Below are positions 10,096 to 19,385 of a DNA stretch of 52,000 bases, piece by piece. How positions within the stretch are numbered: the stretch's first letter is position 1; each line of letters starts with the position of its first letter. The translations under genes and the position numbers were made by a program. Source of the DNA: Symbiodinium natans (taxonomy: Eukaryota; Sar; Dinophyceae; Suessiales; Symbiodiniaceae); assembly GCA_905221605.1 (NCBI GenBank), contig CAJNDS010002596.1, positions 174,001-226,000 of the forward strand, given 5' to 3'. Under the pieces are notes generated by a model, which saw only the letters and a list, made by a program, of their open reading frames with translations, was not told where the DNA came from and made no database searches.

Positions 10096-10778
10096 ACCTG
10101 TAAGGGGTGTAAGGGGTGTAAGGCGTGTGAGGGATGTTAGGGGTGTAAGGCGTGTGAGGGGCGCAAGGGTGCAAGGGGTGTAAATGGGTGTAAGGGCTGT
10201 AAGGGCTGTGGGGATGCAGGCGTGTAAGGCGTGTAAGGGGCGCAAGGCATATGAGGCGTGTAAGGGGTGTAAGGGGTGCAAGGCGTTTAAGGCGTGTACG
10301 CGCTGTAAGGGGTGTAAGGGGTGTAAGGCGTGTGAGGGGTGCGTAAGGCGTGTAAGGTGTGTAAGGGGCGCAAGGCGTGCAAGGCGTGTAAGGGGTGTAA
10401 GGGGTGCAGGGCGTGCAAGGCCTGTAAGGGGTGTAAGGCGTGTAAGGGATGTTGGTGGTGGAAAACGTGTGAGGGGCGCAAGGGGTGTAAGAGGTGTAAA
10501 TGGGTGTAATGGTTGTGAGGGCTGTGGGAGTGCAGGCGTGTAAGGAATGCAAAGCGTGTAAGGTGTGCAAGGCATATAAGGCGTGTAAGGGGTGTAAGAG
10601 GTGCAAGACGTGTAAGGCGTGTACGCGCTGTAAGAGCTGTAAGGGGTGTAAGGCGTGTAAGGGGTGTAAGGGGTGTAAGGGGTGTAAGGGGTGTAAGGGG
10701 TGTAAGGGATGTAAGAGGAGGGGAGGGAGTAGAAAGAGTGCAAGGCGTGTAAGAGGTGTAAGGGGCCTGTGGTTCTAA
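10096..10778. repeat. 9-bp minisatellite, GTGTAAGGG type
   Basis: About 75 tandem degenerate copies of GGTGTAAGG with C/G, T/C and A/G variants (CGTGTGAGG, GGCGCAAGG). A higher-order unit is visible: the divergent block TGTAAATGGGTGTAA...GGCTGTGGG...TGCAGGCGTGTAAGG occurs near 10179 and again near 10494, so the super-period is about 315 bp. Because 9 is a multiple of 3, several frames on both strands stay open by chance and give low-complexity peptides (Tyr-Thr-Pro, Leu-His-Pro or Cys-Lys-Gly). I do not regard these as genes. Confidence 0.9.
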
Positions 10779-11219
10779 CCATATGGCTTTTATTAAAAGG
10801 AAGGACTACTTGAATCTAAAATCTTACGGACTAGAGACTGTGAGTTAACATCTAGAAACAAAAATAATCAGACAGTGCTGCAAACATAATATGAAAACGC
10901 TCACACAAACAAATATAAACTCTATAGCATTAGACACAGTGGACCGATAACAGTCCCACTGTGTCTAAATATGAAGGTGGCGAGATATAAGAAACGAAGA
11001 ATGGGGGAGACGGTGGACCGATAACAGTACCACCGTGTTCAGGGACCGATGTCAGTACCCTGCTTTCCCGAAGGCCGATAGCAGCACTCCGAGTTGATGC
11101 ACAACGACAAGAAAGCATTATTGTAAATATTGCGTTTATGATTATGTAGATGAAAATGATTTATATATTATGTTTTGTTTTTTACTCATGTAAGACTAAA
11201 CACCGTGCCCTCAGCCAAA
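10779..11219. other. Spacer between minisatellite and EcoRI-rich array
   Basis: No gene seen. It contains a short inverted/direct motif: GGACCGATAACAGTCCCACTGTG (about 10940-10963), GGACCGATAACAGTACCACCGTG (about 11014-11036) and GGACCGATGTCAGTACC (11042-11058), three diverged copies of one unit. The rest is AT-rich. Confidence 0.6.
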
Positions 11220-12690
11220 GCATTTAAATAATTAAAAGTTTTAAAGAATTCAAAGAATTCAAATGTTTGAATTCTTTGAATTCTTGGGGAGGCCCAAGAA
11301 TTCAAAGAATCCAAACGTTTGAAATCTTTAAAACGATGTCCTCAGCCAGACCATTTAAATAATTTAAAGAATTCAAAGAACTCAAATGTTTGAATTCTTT
11401 GAATTCTTGGGGAGGCCCAAGAATTCAAAGAATTCAAAGAATTCAAAGAATTTAAAGAATTCAAATGTTTAGATTCTTTGAATTCTTGGGGAGGCCCAAG
11501 AATTCAAAGAATTCAAATGTTTGAATTCTTTGAATTCTTGGGCCTCCCCAAGAATTCAAAGAATTCAAATATTTGAAATCTTTAATCCCGTGCCCTCAGC
11601 CAGACCATTTAAATATTTTAAAGAATTCAAAGAATTCAAATGTTTGAATTCTTTGAATTCTTGGGGAGGCCCAAGAATTCAAAGAATTCAAAGAATTCAA
11701 ATGTTTAGATTCTTTGAATTCTTGGGGAGGCCCAAGAATTCAAAGAATTCAAATGTTTGAATTCTTTGAATTCTTGGGCCTCCCCAAGAATTCAAAGAAT
11801 TCAAATATTTGAAATCTTTAATCCCGTGCCCTCAGCCAGACCATTTAAATAATTTAAAGAGTTCAAAGAATTCAAAGAATTCAAATGTTTGAATTCTTTG
11901 ACTTCTTGGGGAGGCCCAAGAATTCAAAGAATTCAAAGAATTCAAATGTTTAGATTCTTTGAATTCTTGGGGAGGCCCAAGAATTCAAAGAATTCAAAGA
12001 ATTCAAATGTTTGGATTCTTTGAATTCTTGGGGAGGCCCCAGAATTCAAAGAGTTCAAACATTTGAATTCTTTGAATTCTTGGGGAGGCCCAAGAATTCA
12101 AAGAATTCAAAAGAATTCAAATGTTTGGATTCTTTGAATTCTTGGGGAGGCCCAAGAATTCAAAGAATTTAAATGTTTGGATTCTTTGAATTCTTGGGGA
12201 GGCCCAAGAATTCAAAGAATTCAAATATTTGAATTCTTTGAATTCTTTAGATTCTTTGAATTATTTAAATGGTCTGGCTGAGGGCACGGAATCCAAAGAA
12301 TTCAAATGTTTGAATTCTTTGAATTCTTGGGGAGGCCCAAGAATTCAAAGAATTCAAATGTTTGGATTCTTTGAATTCTTGGGGAGGCCCAAGAATTCAA
12401 AGAATTCAAATATTTGAATTCTTTGAATTCTTTAGATTCTTTGAATTATTTAAATGGTCTGGCTGAGGGCACGGAATTCAAAGAATTCAAATGTTTGAAT
12501 TCTTTGAATTCTTGGGGAGGCCCAAGAATTCAAAGAATTCAAACATTTGAATTCTTTGCATTCTTGGGCCTCCCCAAGAATTCAAAGAATTCAAAGAATT
12601 CAAACATTTGAATTCTTTGAATTCTTGGGCCTCCCCAAGAATTCAAAGAATCGAAACATTTGAACTAATTGAATTCTTGAGCTCACTTAA
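11220..12690. repeat. EcoRI-rich palindromic satellite, overall a large inverted repeat
   Basis: Built from AAAGAATTC/GAATTCTTT units and the palindromic core GAATTCTTGGGGAGGCCCAAGAATTC, so GAATTC (EcoRI) occurs dozens of times. A marker block CCCTCAGCCAGACCATTTAAAT occurs in forward orientation near 11207 (variant), 11340, 11590 and 11828, and in reverse (ATTTAAATGGTCTGGCTGAGGG) near 12265 and 12455. The whole array is therefore arranged head to head around about 12.1-12.2 kb, with palindromes nested inside palindromes. Not coding, although short open frames such as NSLNSWGGPRIQRIQ recur by periodicity. Confidence 0.9.
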
Positions 12691-13000
12691 TTTAATCAAT
12701 TATTTTAATGATTCTTATAATTAATATATAAAGAAAAGAAGAGTGGCAACATAGTACATAAAGGTCCCTCTCTCATATATATATATATATGTACATTACA
12801 TACATTTTTTATATAGTTATATATGTGTATATATATATATACAATTATATATATATACATATTTACATATTTATTTAAATTTGTATTTACAAGTGCACAT
12901 AAATATCTGAACACATTTTTTGATTCACAACAATAAATATAAACCAATGAGAACAACTACGGTAACAACAGTAGTCGTAACTAATTTTTAAATCACCATC
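12691..13000. repeat. AT-rich stretch with (AT)n/(TA)n microsatellites
   Basis: TATATATA runs at about 12775-12791, 12826-12842 and 12844-12858 sit in a strongly AT-rich block. No gene seen. This is the last AT-rich stretch before the telomere-like domain that fills the rest of the window. Confidence 0.8.
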
Positions 13001-15600
13001 AACATCTTGGGAGGCGACGTCTGTGTACGATACAAGCCCTAACCCCTTTCTTTGTTCCGCCAGTAGTCGAACCCCAACGGTTTAGGGCTTAGGGTTTGGA
13101 GTTTTAGGGTTTAGGGTTAGTTGTGGCGGTAGGGTAACACGTCAGCCCCACACGTTAGCCCCTCCTTTGAAGCCCCAAACACCAACTAGCTGGGATCACG
13201 CGGTCTCTTCTGGTGAGCAAGTCCTTCTTCAAGATTCTTCAAAGGAATCGACAAAGGATAGACAGCTAATTAACCCCAAACCCTAACCCCGAAAACATAA
13301 AGGGCTAAGGGATTCAGGTTCAGGGTTTAGGGCTTACTGGCAGCTGGGGCCTGGGACTTCAAAAGACTCATGCAGGCGACATCTAAACCCTAACCCTAAA
13401 CCCTACACCCTGAACCCTGATCCCTAAACCCTGTCAGGAGGCAACCTCAACCCTGCGCCTCGACATCTAATTTCCCTCTGTCAGGGTTTAGGTCTCTGCT
13501 TCCGAGCGGCGGTGGCAGCCACGTGAGGTCTCAAGGCATCTGCCTCAGCCATGCCAGGCCGTTGTGCACACACTAAGCCCTAAACCCTAAACCCCTGAAC
13601 TCCTAGACCATAAACCCTAAACCCCTAAACCCTCTGAGCTTTGCTTGGGCTTAGGGATAAGGCACAGGGCTCTTCCTCGTGGCCCCTCACTCCTCGCCTC
13701 CGCCTGAGAAGCACATGTATGCACCAAATGGTACCCCCTTTTACACCCCAAGTATGGGGTTGAGGGCTTAGGGTTTAGGATTCAAAAGTTAGGGGTAGTT
13801 TATTGGGGACCTTGCTATGAGGGAATCCTACTATTTGGGGTCTATTTTGGGGGTGTGGGGCCACCAAATATGGGGAGCCACATATTCCCAACCCTGAAGT
13901 CTAAACCCGAAACAGTAAAACCTGAACCCTGGGTGTTAGGGCGCTTGATGCACTGAATTAGGGCTGTAATGCGGGCTTTAGGCCCGAACTCTTGAGGCTT
14001 AGGCGGGGGCAGAAGACTTAAAGTTCGACACTAAGCTAAAGGGGCTATGAGTACATACTATATAGCATATGGCTATATGTACGCCAATAAACAGAATTCA
14101 CAGGGGCCCACATAGAGGTTAACCATACTGTGATTCTCGGAAACTCCCATACAGTGACCACGGTCCTTGCCTTCTCCCTAAGCCCTAAAACTGCATGGGC
14201 TTTCCCGAAACCTGAAACCCGAGCCCCAAACCTTCAAGCATGTCTTATATGTATATATATATACACATATATATATACACTATAATATTATTGGTGTGTA
14301 TATATGTATACAACATGTATGTACGTATTTCTTCGGCATGGGTTTAGGGTGAACCCGTGGACCCCCCCCCCCCCCCCCGGTAAACCAAAAACCTCGATGT
14401 CATCCTCTCCAACTTGTACAGTGCCGGAAGGCATCATCCTGCTGCTGTTCCTCATTCTCCACGATGGGATCCACCTCCAGGAAGGGTTCCCGTGGTGCGG
14501 GGTGAGAATGTCCCCCAACAGTATCCAGACATAACAGACTCTGGGACAACCCTAAGCCCTAAACATTACGGACTCAAGGTCCCTTTTTGGGTACCTATTC
14601 CGACACAGGAGCTGCTACGTGTCCAGCGCACGCCAGAGGAGACCAAAATCTTCACGTAGTTCTGCCAAGGATGCAGGTACCAAACCTGGTACCCTGCTGA
14701 CGCATGGCACTTCAGACCAGAACTCTGAACAACGTGTGGAGGCACGGGGTGTGTGGGTCTGTGTCGATCTAGCATAGTCTGTGTATATAAGGGCGATAGG
14801 TGAGGGGCTTGGTCTGTGCGTGTGTAGAAACTCGAAAGAAAAAACAGGAAAAGTTAAACATGCCCATGTACATTCATATAAACATACCCATACTTTAACA
14901 GTGACCTCTCTATATGTCGCTTTAATTTAACTGGCTTGAGCATATTGGTTTGTTTGTGTATGTAGTATTGCCCCCCCTTGTGCAGATACATGTGTATATC
15001 AAGGGACGAAAGGAGAAACCCTCATAAGGGACCCTAGGAGTCATTTAGGGGTTTTTCAGGTACATAGGGACTATATAATATACATATAGGGGTTGTATAT
15101 ATATATATATGGTGGAATGAAATGTTAATGGTCCCTTCTAGGGGTCCCCCTTGTACCCCTCATGTATTTTTTGCGCACGCCAAAATTCGTGGGGCACGTT
15201 GAGACGGCCGACCTGTTTGACCCACTTGCAGAAGGCGCTGCAGTAGAACAACCTCAGCTTTCAAACCCTAAACCCTGACACCGAAACCCTACACCCGGGA
15301 ACCCTAAACCCGAAACCCTAAACCCGAAACCCGAAACCCTAAACCCGACACCCTAAACCTGAAACCCGAGTTGAGAGGATGTCAACCCCAGAGGCCAAAG
15401 CACAAAACATCTGGAATTGGGGGGGGGCGTGTGGTTTAGGTCGTTGCATCCAAAGCCAATAGAGGGTTCTCAAGGGGGGGGGGGGGGGGGTATGTAACCC
15501 AAGGTTCTCTAGTACTCTCCATGGCTTTTGGTCCCTAAGCTCCCTAAGGCTCCCTAAGCTTCTTTCAGGCCCTAAGGTTCCCTATAGGTACCTAACCCCA
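13001..15600. repeat. Degenerate interspersed TTTAGGG/CCCTAAA domain, no gene
   Basis: From about 13080 on, short and mutated telomere-like motifs occur in both orientations (13080-13115, 13380-13435, 13575-13635, 15265-15365). Between them lie unique-looking spacers, a C17 run (14362-14378), G runs at 15420-15427 and G17 (15474-15490), and AT microsatellites (14250-14290, about 15090-15111). I see no supported gene. Confidence 0.8.
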
Positions 15601-15610
15601 ACGCGGAAGA

Positions 15611-15700
15611 CCCTAAACCCTAAACTAAAACCCTAAAACCCTAAAACCCTAAAACCCTAAAACCCTAAAACCCTAAAACCCTAAAACCCTAAACCCTTTA
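15611..15700. repeat. (CCCTAAAA)n octamer array
   Basis: After two CCCTAAA heptamers the unit switches to the 8-mer CCCTAAAA for about eight uniform copies. The 8-mer is a unit type known as a true telomere repeat in Chlamydomonas; here it is a local variant inside a heptamer-rich region. Confidence 0.95.
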
Positions 15701-15734
15701 ACAACAACATTATTTTACTTCGAATATCCCCACC

Positions 15735-16070
15735 CTCTCTTGGTAGAGATACTCTGGGGTTGGGCACTCCAGCAACACTCTGGGGTGGGCACTCGAGGGA
15801 GACTCTGGGGGAGACTCTGGAAGGCACTCCGGGGACAGTCTGGGGTTGCGCACTCTAGGGAGACTCTGGGGTTGGGTCTCTGGGGTTGGACACTCCTGGG
15901 AGACTCTGGGGTGGGAGACTGTTGGGCACCCTAGGAAGGGAGACTCTGGGGTTGGGCTGGGGTTCTGCGGTTGGGCATTCCAGAAACATCTAGAGTTGGG
16001 AACTCCAGGGACACTTTGCGGTTGGGCACTCCAGGGATGAGCGAGGAGTAGACCGGGCGAGGAGAAGAGT
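15735..16070. repeat. Degenerate minisatellite, GACTCTGGGGTTGGGC-like
   Basis: Copies of ACTCTGGGG and TTGGGCACTCCAGGG alternate with periods of roughly 15-30 bp and fade out near 16040, followed by two copies of GAGGAGAAGAGTT(C/G)GGGCG-like sequence. No coding support. Confidence 0.75.
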
Positions 16071-18340
16071 TCGGGCGAGGAGAAGAGTTGAGTTTAAAAT
16101 CTAACAACCCCACACCGAAGGTGGGGAAAAACCGCAAGGCGAGATAACTGGGGGTTCGGGACTGTACTATGCATGCTTGTATATGACGCGTTACATGGGT
16201 GTTCAGGGCTTAAAGGAGTCAGGTAGGGCTTACAGGATTCAGTAATGTTTATGGGGGAATAAAGTGCTATACAGGGTTCAGGCCGAAACCCTAAACCCTA
16301 AGACCTAAACCCTAAACCCTAAGCCCTAAACCCTTCAAACCGAAACCCCAAACCCTAAACCCCAAGCCCTAAACCCTAAACCCGAAACCCTAAACCCTAA
16401 ACCCTCAACCCCAAGGGATCCCAGCCGAGGGCTCCGCTGGTTGCTCAGGCAAGACCACAGAAGGACCGCCAGGATGGCGAGGTGAAGGAGTGCGCCAAAC
16501 CTGTTTAGTGGGAGGTTTAGGGTTTAGGGTTTAGGGTTTAGGGTTTCGGGTTTAGGGTTTAGGGGTGCAAAGGTATTTGACACCGCCTGCGCTGCAACTA
16601 CCGCTGCCCGCGACAATCTGGACCAAGTCAGGGCTGCTCATTTGGCCCATATCTTTTGTGAGGCAAGGGTCTAGTTAAGGTTGGAGGGAAAGTAGGACGT
16701 AGGATCCCAGAATCTAGGCTGCCGGCACCAGTGTCGCGTCCCACCCGCAGGCATAGGCCAGCAGTTGCACCTGTGGAATCTTAGGGTTTCGGAATGTAGG
16801 GTTAAGGGGTCACAGGGTGTAGGGGTTGTTCAGGGTTGAGGGCTCTCAAGGTTTGGAGACTGGGCCCCCAAACTCGAAGCCCTAGCCTCAAAACCCAAGA
16901 AACCGTTTTAACGGCTGGAGGGCTGATGCTCTTGCGACTTCGGCACTGGAGGTTAAGAGGATGAAGGTGCAGGTTCTGAGACCTGGGCTATTTGTGGAAT
17001 TTTGTTGCTTCAGGTATTTCCGCCTGCTGTGTATAGATATTATAGATGTGTGTGTGTGTGTGTCTAACTTAGTTTTGCACTTATTTGTGCGTGTGTGTCC
17101 CTCTCTCTCTCTTTCCCTAGCTTGTCGGCCGAAATCTCTAGCGGGACAAGGGTTACCTTTGGGTTGCTAAGGCCTTCTGTAGTGCCTCAAAAGCTTTCAG
17201 GTAAACTGTCAATAAATCCTGAACCCTGAAGACCTAAATCCTACCTCAACCCGCAACCCTAGAGCCCTAAACCCCAAACCCCTATAGACCCTAAACATCC
17301 TTAAACCCTAAAGCCCTAAACCCAACACTCTGAACCCCTCACCGCAAACCCTTGCCCCCCTCTGGCCCTTAAAATGTCTAGGGCTACAGCTCTTGACCCA
17401 AAGCTACTCCGAACCCTTAACCCTAAACCCTAACTCAATTTTGGGTGTAACCCTAAACCCTAAACCCTAGGCCCTAAACCCTAAACCCTTAGGGTTTAGC
17501 TAATGGCAACCGTGGCCCTGGAGCTTCATCCTCACAGAACTGTCCAGGGTCCCTAAACCTTAAACCATAAACACTAACCCTAAACCCTAGCTAAGCCCCT
17601 AAACCCCTAACCCCTAACCCCTACACCCTAAACCCTGAGCCCTCAACCCTCAACCCTAAATGCCCGCCTGCCAAGCCCCACATGCATTCCTGGGAGCAGG
17701 GACCTATATGGGGGTTTAGGGTTTGGGGTTTAGGGTTTGGGGTTAAGGGTTGGGGTTTAGGGTTTAGGGGTTTGGGGTTAAGGGTTTGAGGTTTAGGGTT
17801 GAGGGTTTGGGGTTTAGGGTTAAGGGTTTGGGGTTTAGGGTTAAGGGTTTGGGGTTTAGGGTGTAGGGTTGGGGTTTAGGGACTATGTGGGGGGGGGGGG
17901 GGGGTCCGAAATCAGGGGTACCTTGTTGGGGTTCTTATTATAAGGGGATCCTACAATCCGGGGGTCTACATTCGTGGTCCCTTATTTTCGCAAACTCCCA
18001 AATATCAGACCCGAGATTCAGTTTAGAAACCCGAATCGAGTCGAGGGTTAGGGTTTAGGGTGTCGGGTTTCGGGCTGAGGGGCAGCATTGGGGGGGGTTG
18101 TTGAAGGGGCCTAGCGGTTTCAGTGGGCGCTAGAGGCTTGGGCACGGTTTAGGGTTTCGGGTTTAGGGTTTAGGGATTGGGGTTTGGGGTTTAGGGTTTA
18201 GGGTTTAGGGTTTAGGGTTTAGGGTTTAGGGCTTTAGGCACCCCAAACCTCAAACTTGGCCCCCTAAACCCTTCGGCTTGCTGCTTAGGGTTTCAGGTTC
18301 CGGGTTCTTCATGACCTTGGCGTACTAGCAGAAAAAAGTT
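16071..18340. repeat. Telomere-like blocks in mixed orientation with microsatellites; no gene
   Basis: Main blocks: CCCTAAA 16286-16410; TTTAGGG 16511-16565; degenerate CCCTAAA 17215-17480 and 17560-17660; mixed TTTGGGG/TTTAGGG 17706-17882; TTTAGGG 18141-18236. A (GT)n tract lies near 17047-17062 and a (CT)n tract near 17100-17112. A G16 run is at 17889-17904. I see no gene in the spacers. Confidence 0.8.
17889..18005. mobile_element. Foldback element fragment, GGGGTACCTTATTGGGGTCC family
   Basis: Starts in a G16 run and carries CCGAAATCAGGGGTACCTTGTTGGGG with a weak inverted partner ending CGCAAACTCCC. Related to the better copy at 24753-24854 and to arms at 13800-13880, 18791-18920 and 31000-31110. 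Confidence 0.45.
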
Positions 18341-18353
18341 TAGGAATTAGAGT

Positions 18354-18406
18354 ACCCTAAACCCTAAACCCTAAACCCTAAACCCTAAACCCTAAACCCT
18401 AAACCG
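18354..18406. repeat. (CCCTAAA)n telomere-like array
   Basis: About seven and a half perfect heptamers between unrelated flanks. The orientation is opposite to the block at 18141-18236. Confidence 0.95.
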
Positions 18407-18622
18407 TATGGCTGCTGTTGGGATCTTTCCAGGCCCACGGCAGATTTCAGAGGGTCTTGTGGTCTTGAGGTTGCGTTTTGCTACTGGAACCGCCCCTCTT
18501 GTGAGGTGTCGATCACCCTGAGCCCTGAGCCCTAGACCCCTGAAGCCCAACAAACCTCGCGAAGGTTGTGCTTGTGGGGCTTATAGGGTTGCATGCTTCG
18601 GGGTTTCAGGATTTATGGCCTT

Positions 18623-18692
18623 CTAAACCCTAAACCCTAAACCCTAAACCCTAAACCCTAAACCCTAAACCCTAAACCCTAAACCCTAAACC
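18623..18692. repeat. (CCCTAAA)n telomere-like array
   Basis: About ten perfect heptamers. Flanked on the right by the degenerate GGTGTTAGGGCTTAGGG and a nested foldback element. Confidence 0.95.
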
Positions 18693-18729
18693 GGGTGCAG
18701 GGTGTTAGGGCTTAGGGTGCGGAGTCGAC

Positions 18730-18958
18730 GGCTTTTTTTGTAGCCCTGTAGCCATACTACAACAAGGGTACCTTTTTGGGGTTGGTTGCTTCATATGGGA
18801 GTTTACGACAATAGGCGACCCCAAAATAGTCGCCCAAATAGTAGGATGGATTCCCTTATAATCTGGATCCCAATAAGGTACCCCTAGTGCCCCAGTATCG
18901 TAAACCCCATATAGGGAACCTGGGACCAAAAGAAAGGCTACCACTGGGCTGCCACGTT
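18730..18958. mobile_element. Two nested foldback elements
   Basis: Inner arms: ATATGGGAGTTTACGA near 18793 pairs with TCGTAAACCCCATAT near 18898. Outer right arm: CCTGGGACCAAAAGAAAGG followed by CTACCACTGGGCTGCCACG; its left partner (GTAGCCCTGTAGCCATACTA) is degenerate. The outer arm belongs to the GGCAGCCCAGTGGTACCC family and the inner one to the GGGGTTTACGA...GGGGTACC family, so one element landed inside another. Confidence 0.55.
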
Positions 18959-19385
18959 TACAGAAACCTAGGGTTTAGGGCCCTAGGGTTCAGGGTGTTG
19001 GGATGCCCTACACAAAATCTTGCAACAAAAAACTAGAACCAAAATAGCACAGAACAACCCAAACACAAGAACGGAGCGTTGGGTCGGGTGTCTGCGTGTT
19101 TCCACGGCTTGCTTTGGGTATCTGAGGTTTGTTTTAAAGGGCTTCCCAGCGCATTTGAGGCCTTCTTAAATTCTGATGTTCGCCTCATCACCGAAGTCCG
19201 AAACCTTCGAAACCTCAAAAGGATCTTGGGTTTTAAAGTCCGTACCCTGACGATGACTGTCTGGCTTTGGGGATCTGTTCAGGGACTGAGTGGGCTGACT
19301 AACCTTAAGCGCGGAATCCCAGCCTCATATACCCTTGGCAAAACCCCCAGCCCCAGCCTATACCCAGCCAGGCCCCTAAAACAGC

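Noticed and set aside
9968-10782. Open frames of 212 and 254 codons (minus) and 119 and 92 codons (plus) in the 9-bp minisatellite
   Set aside because: Low-complexity translations of a nonamer array, open in several frames at once. No non-repetitive coding part except a short overlap with the gene end.
11220-12690. CRISPR-like array (regular short palindromic repeats)
   Set aside because: There are no unique spacers of constant length; units are nested palindromes of varying spacing in a eukaryotic context.
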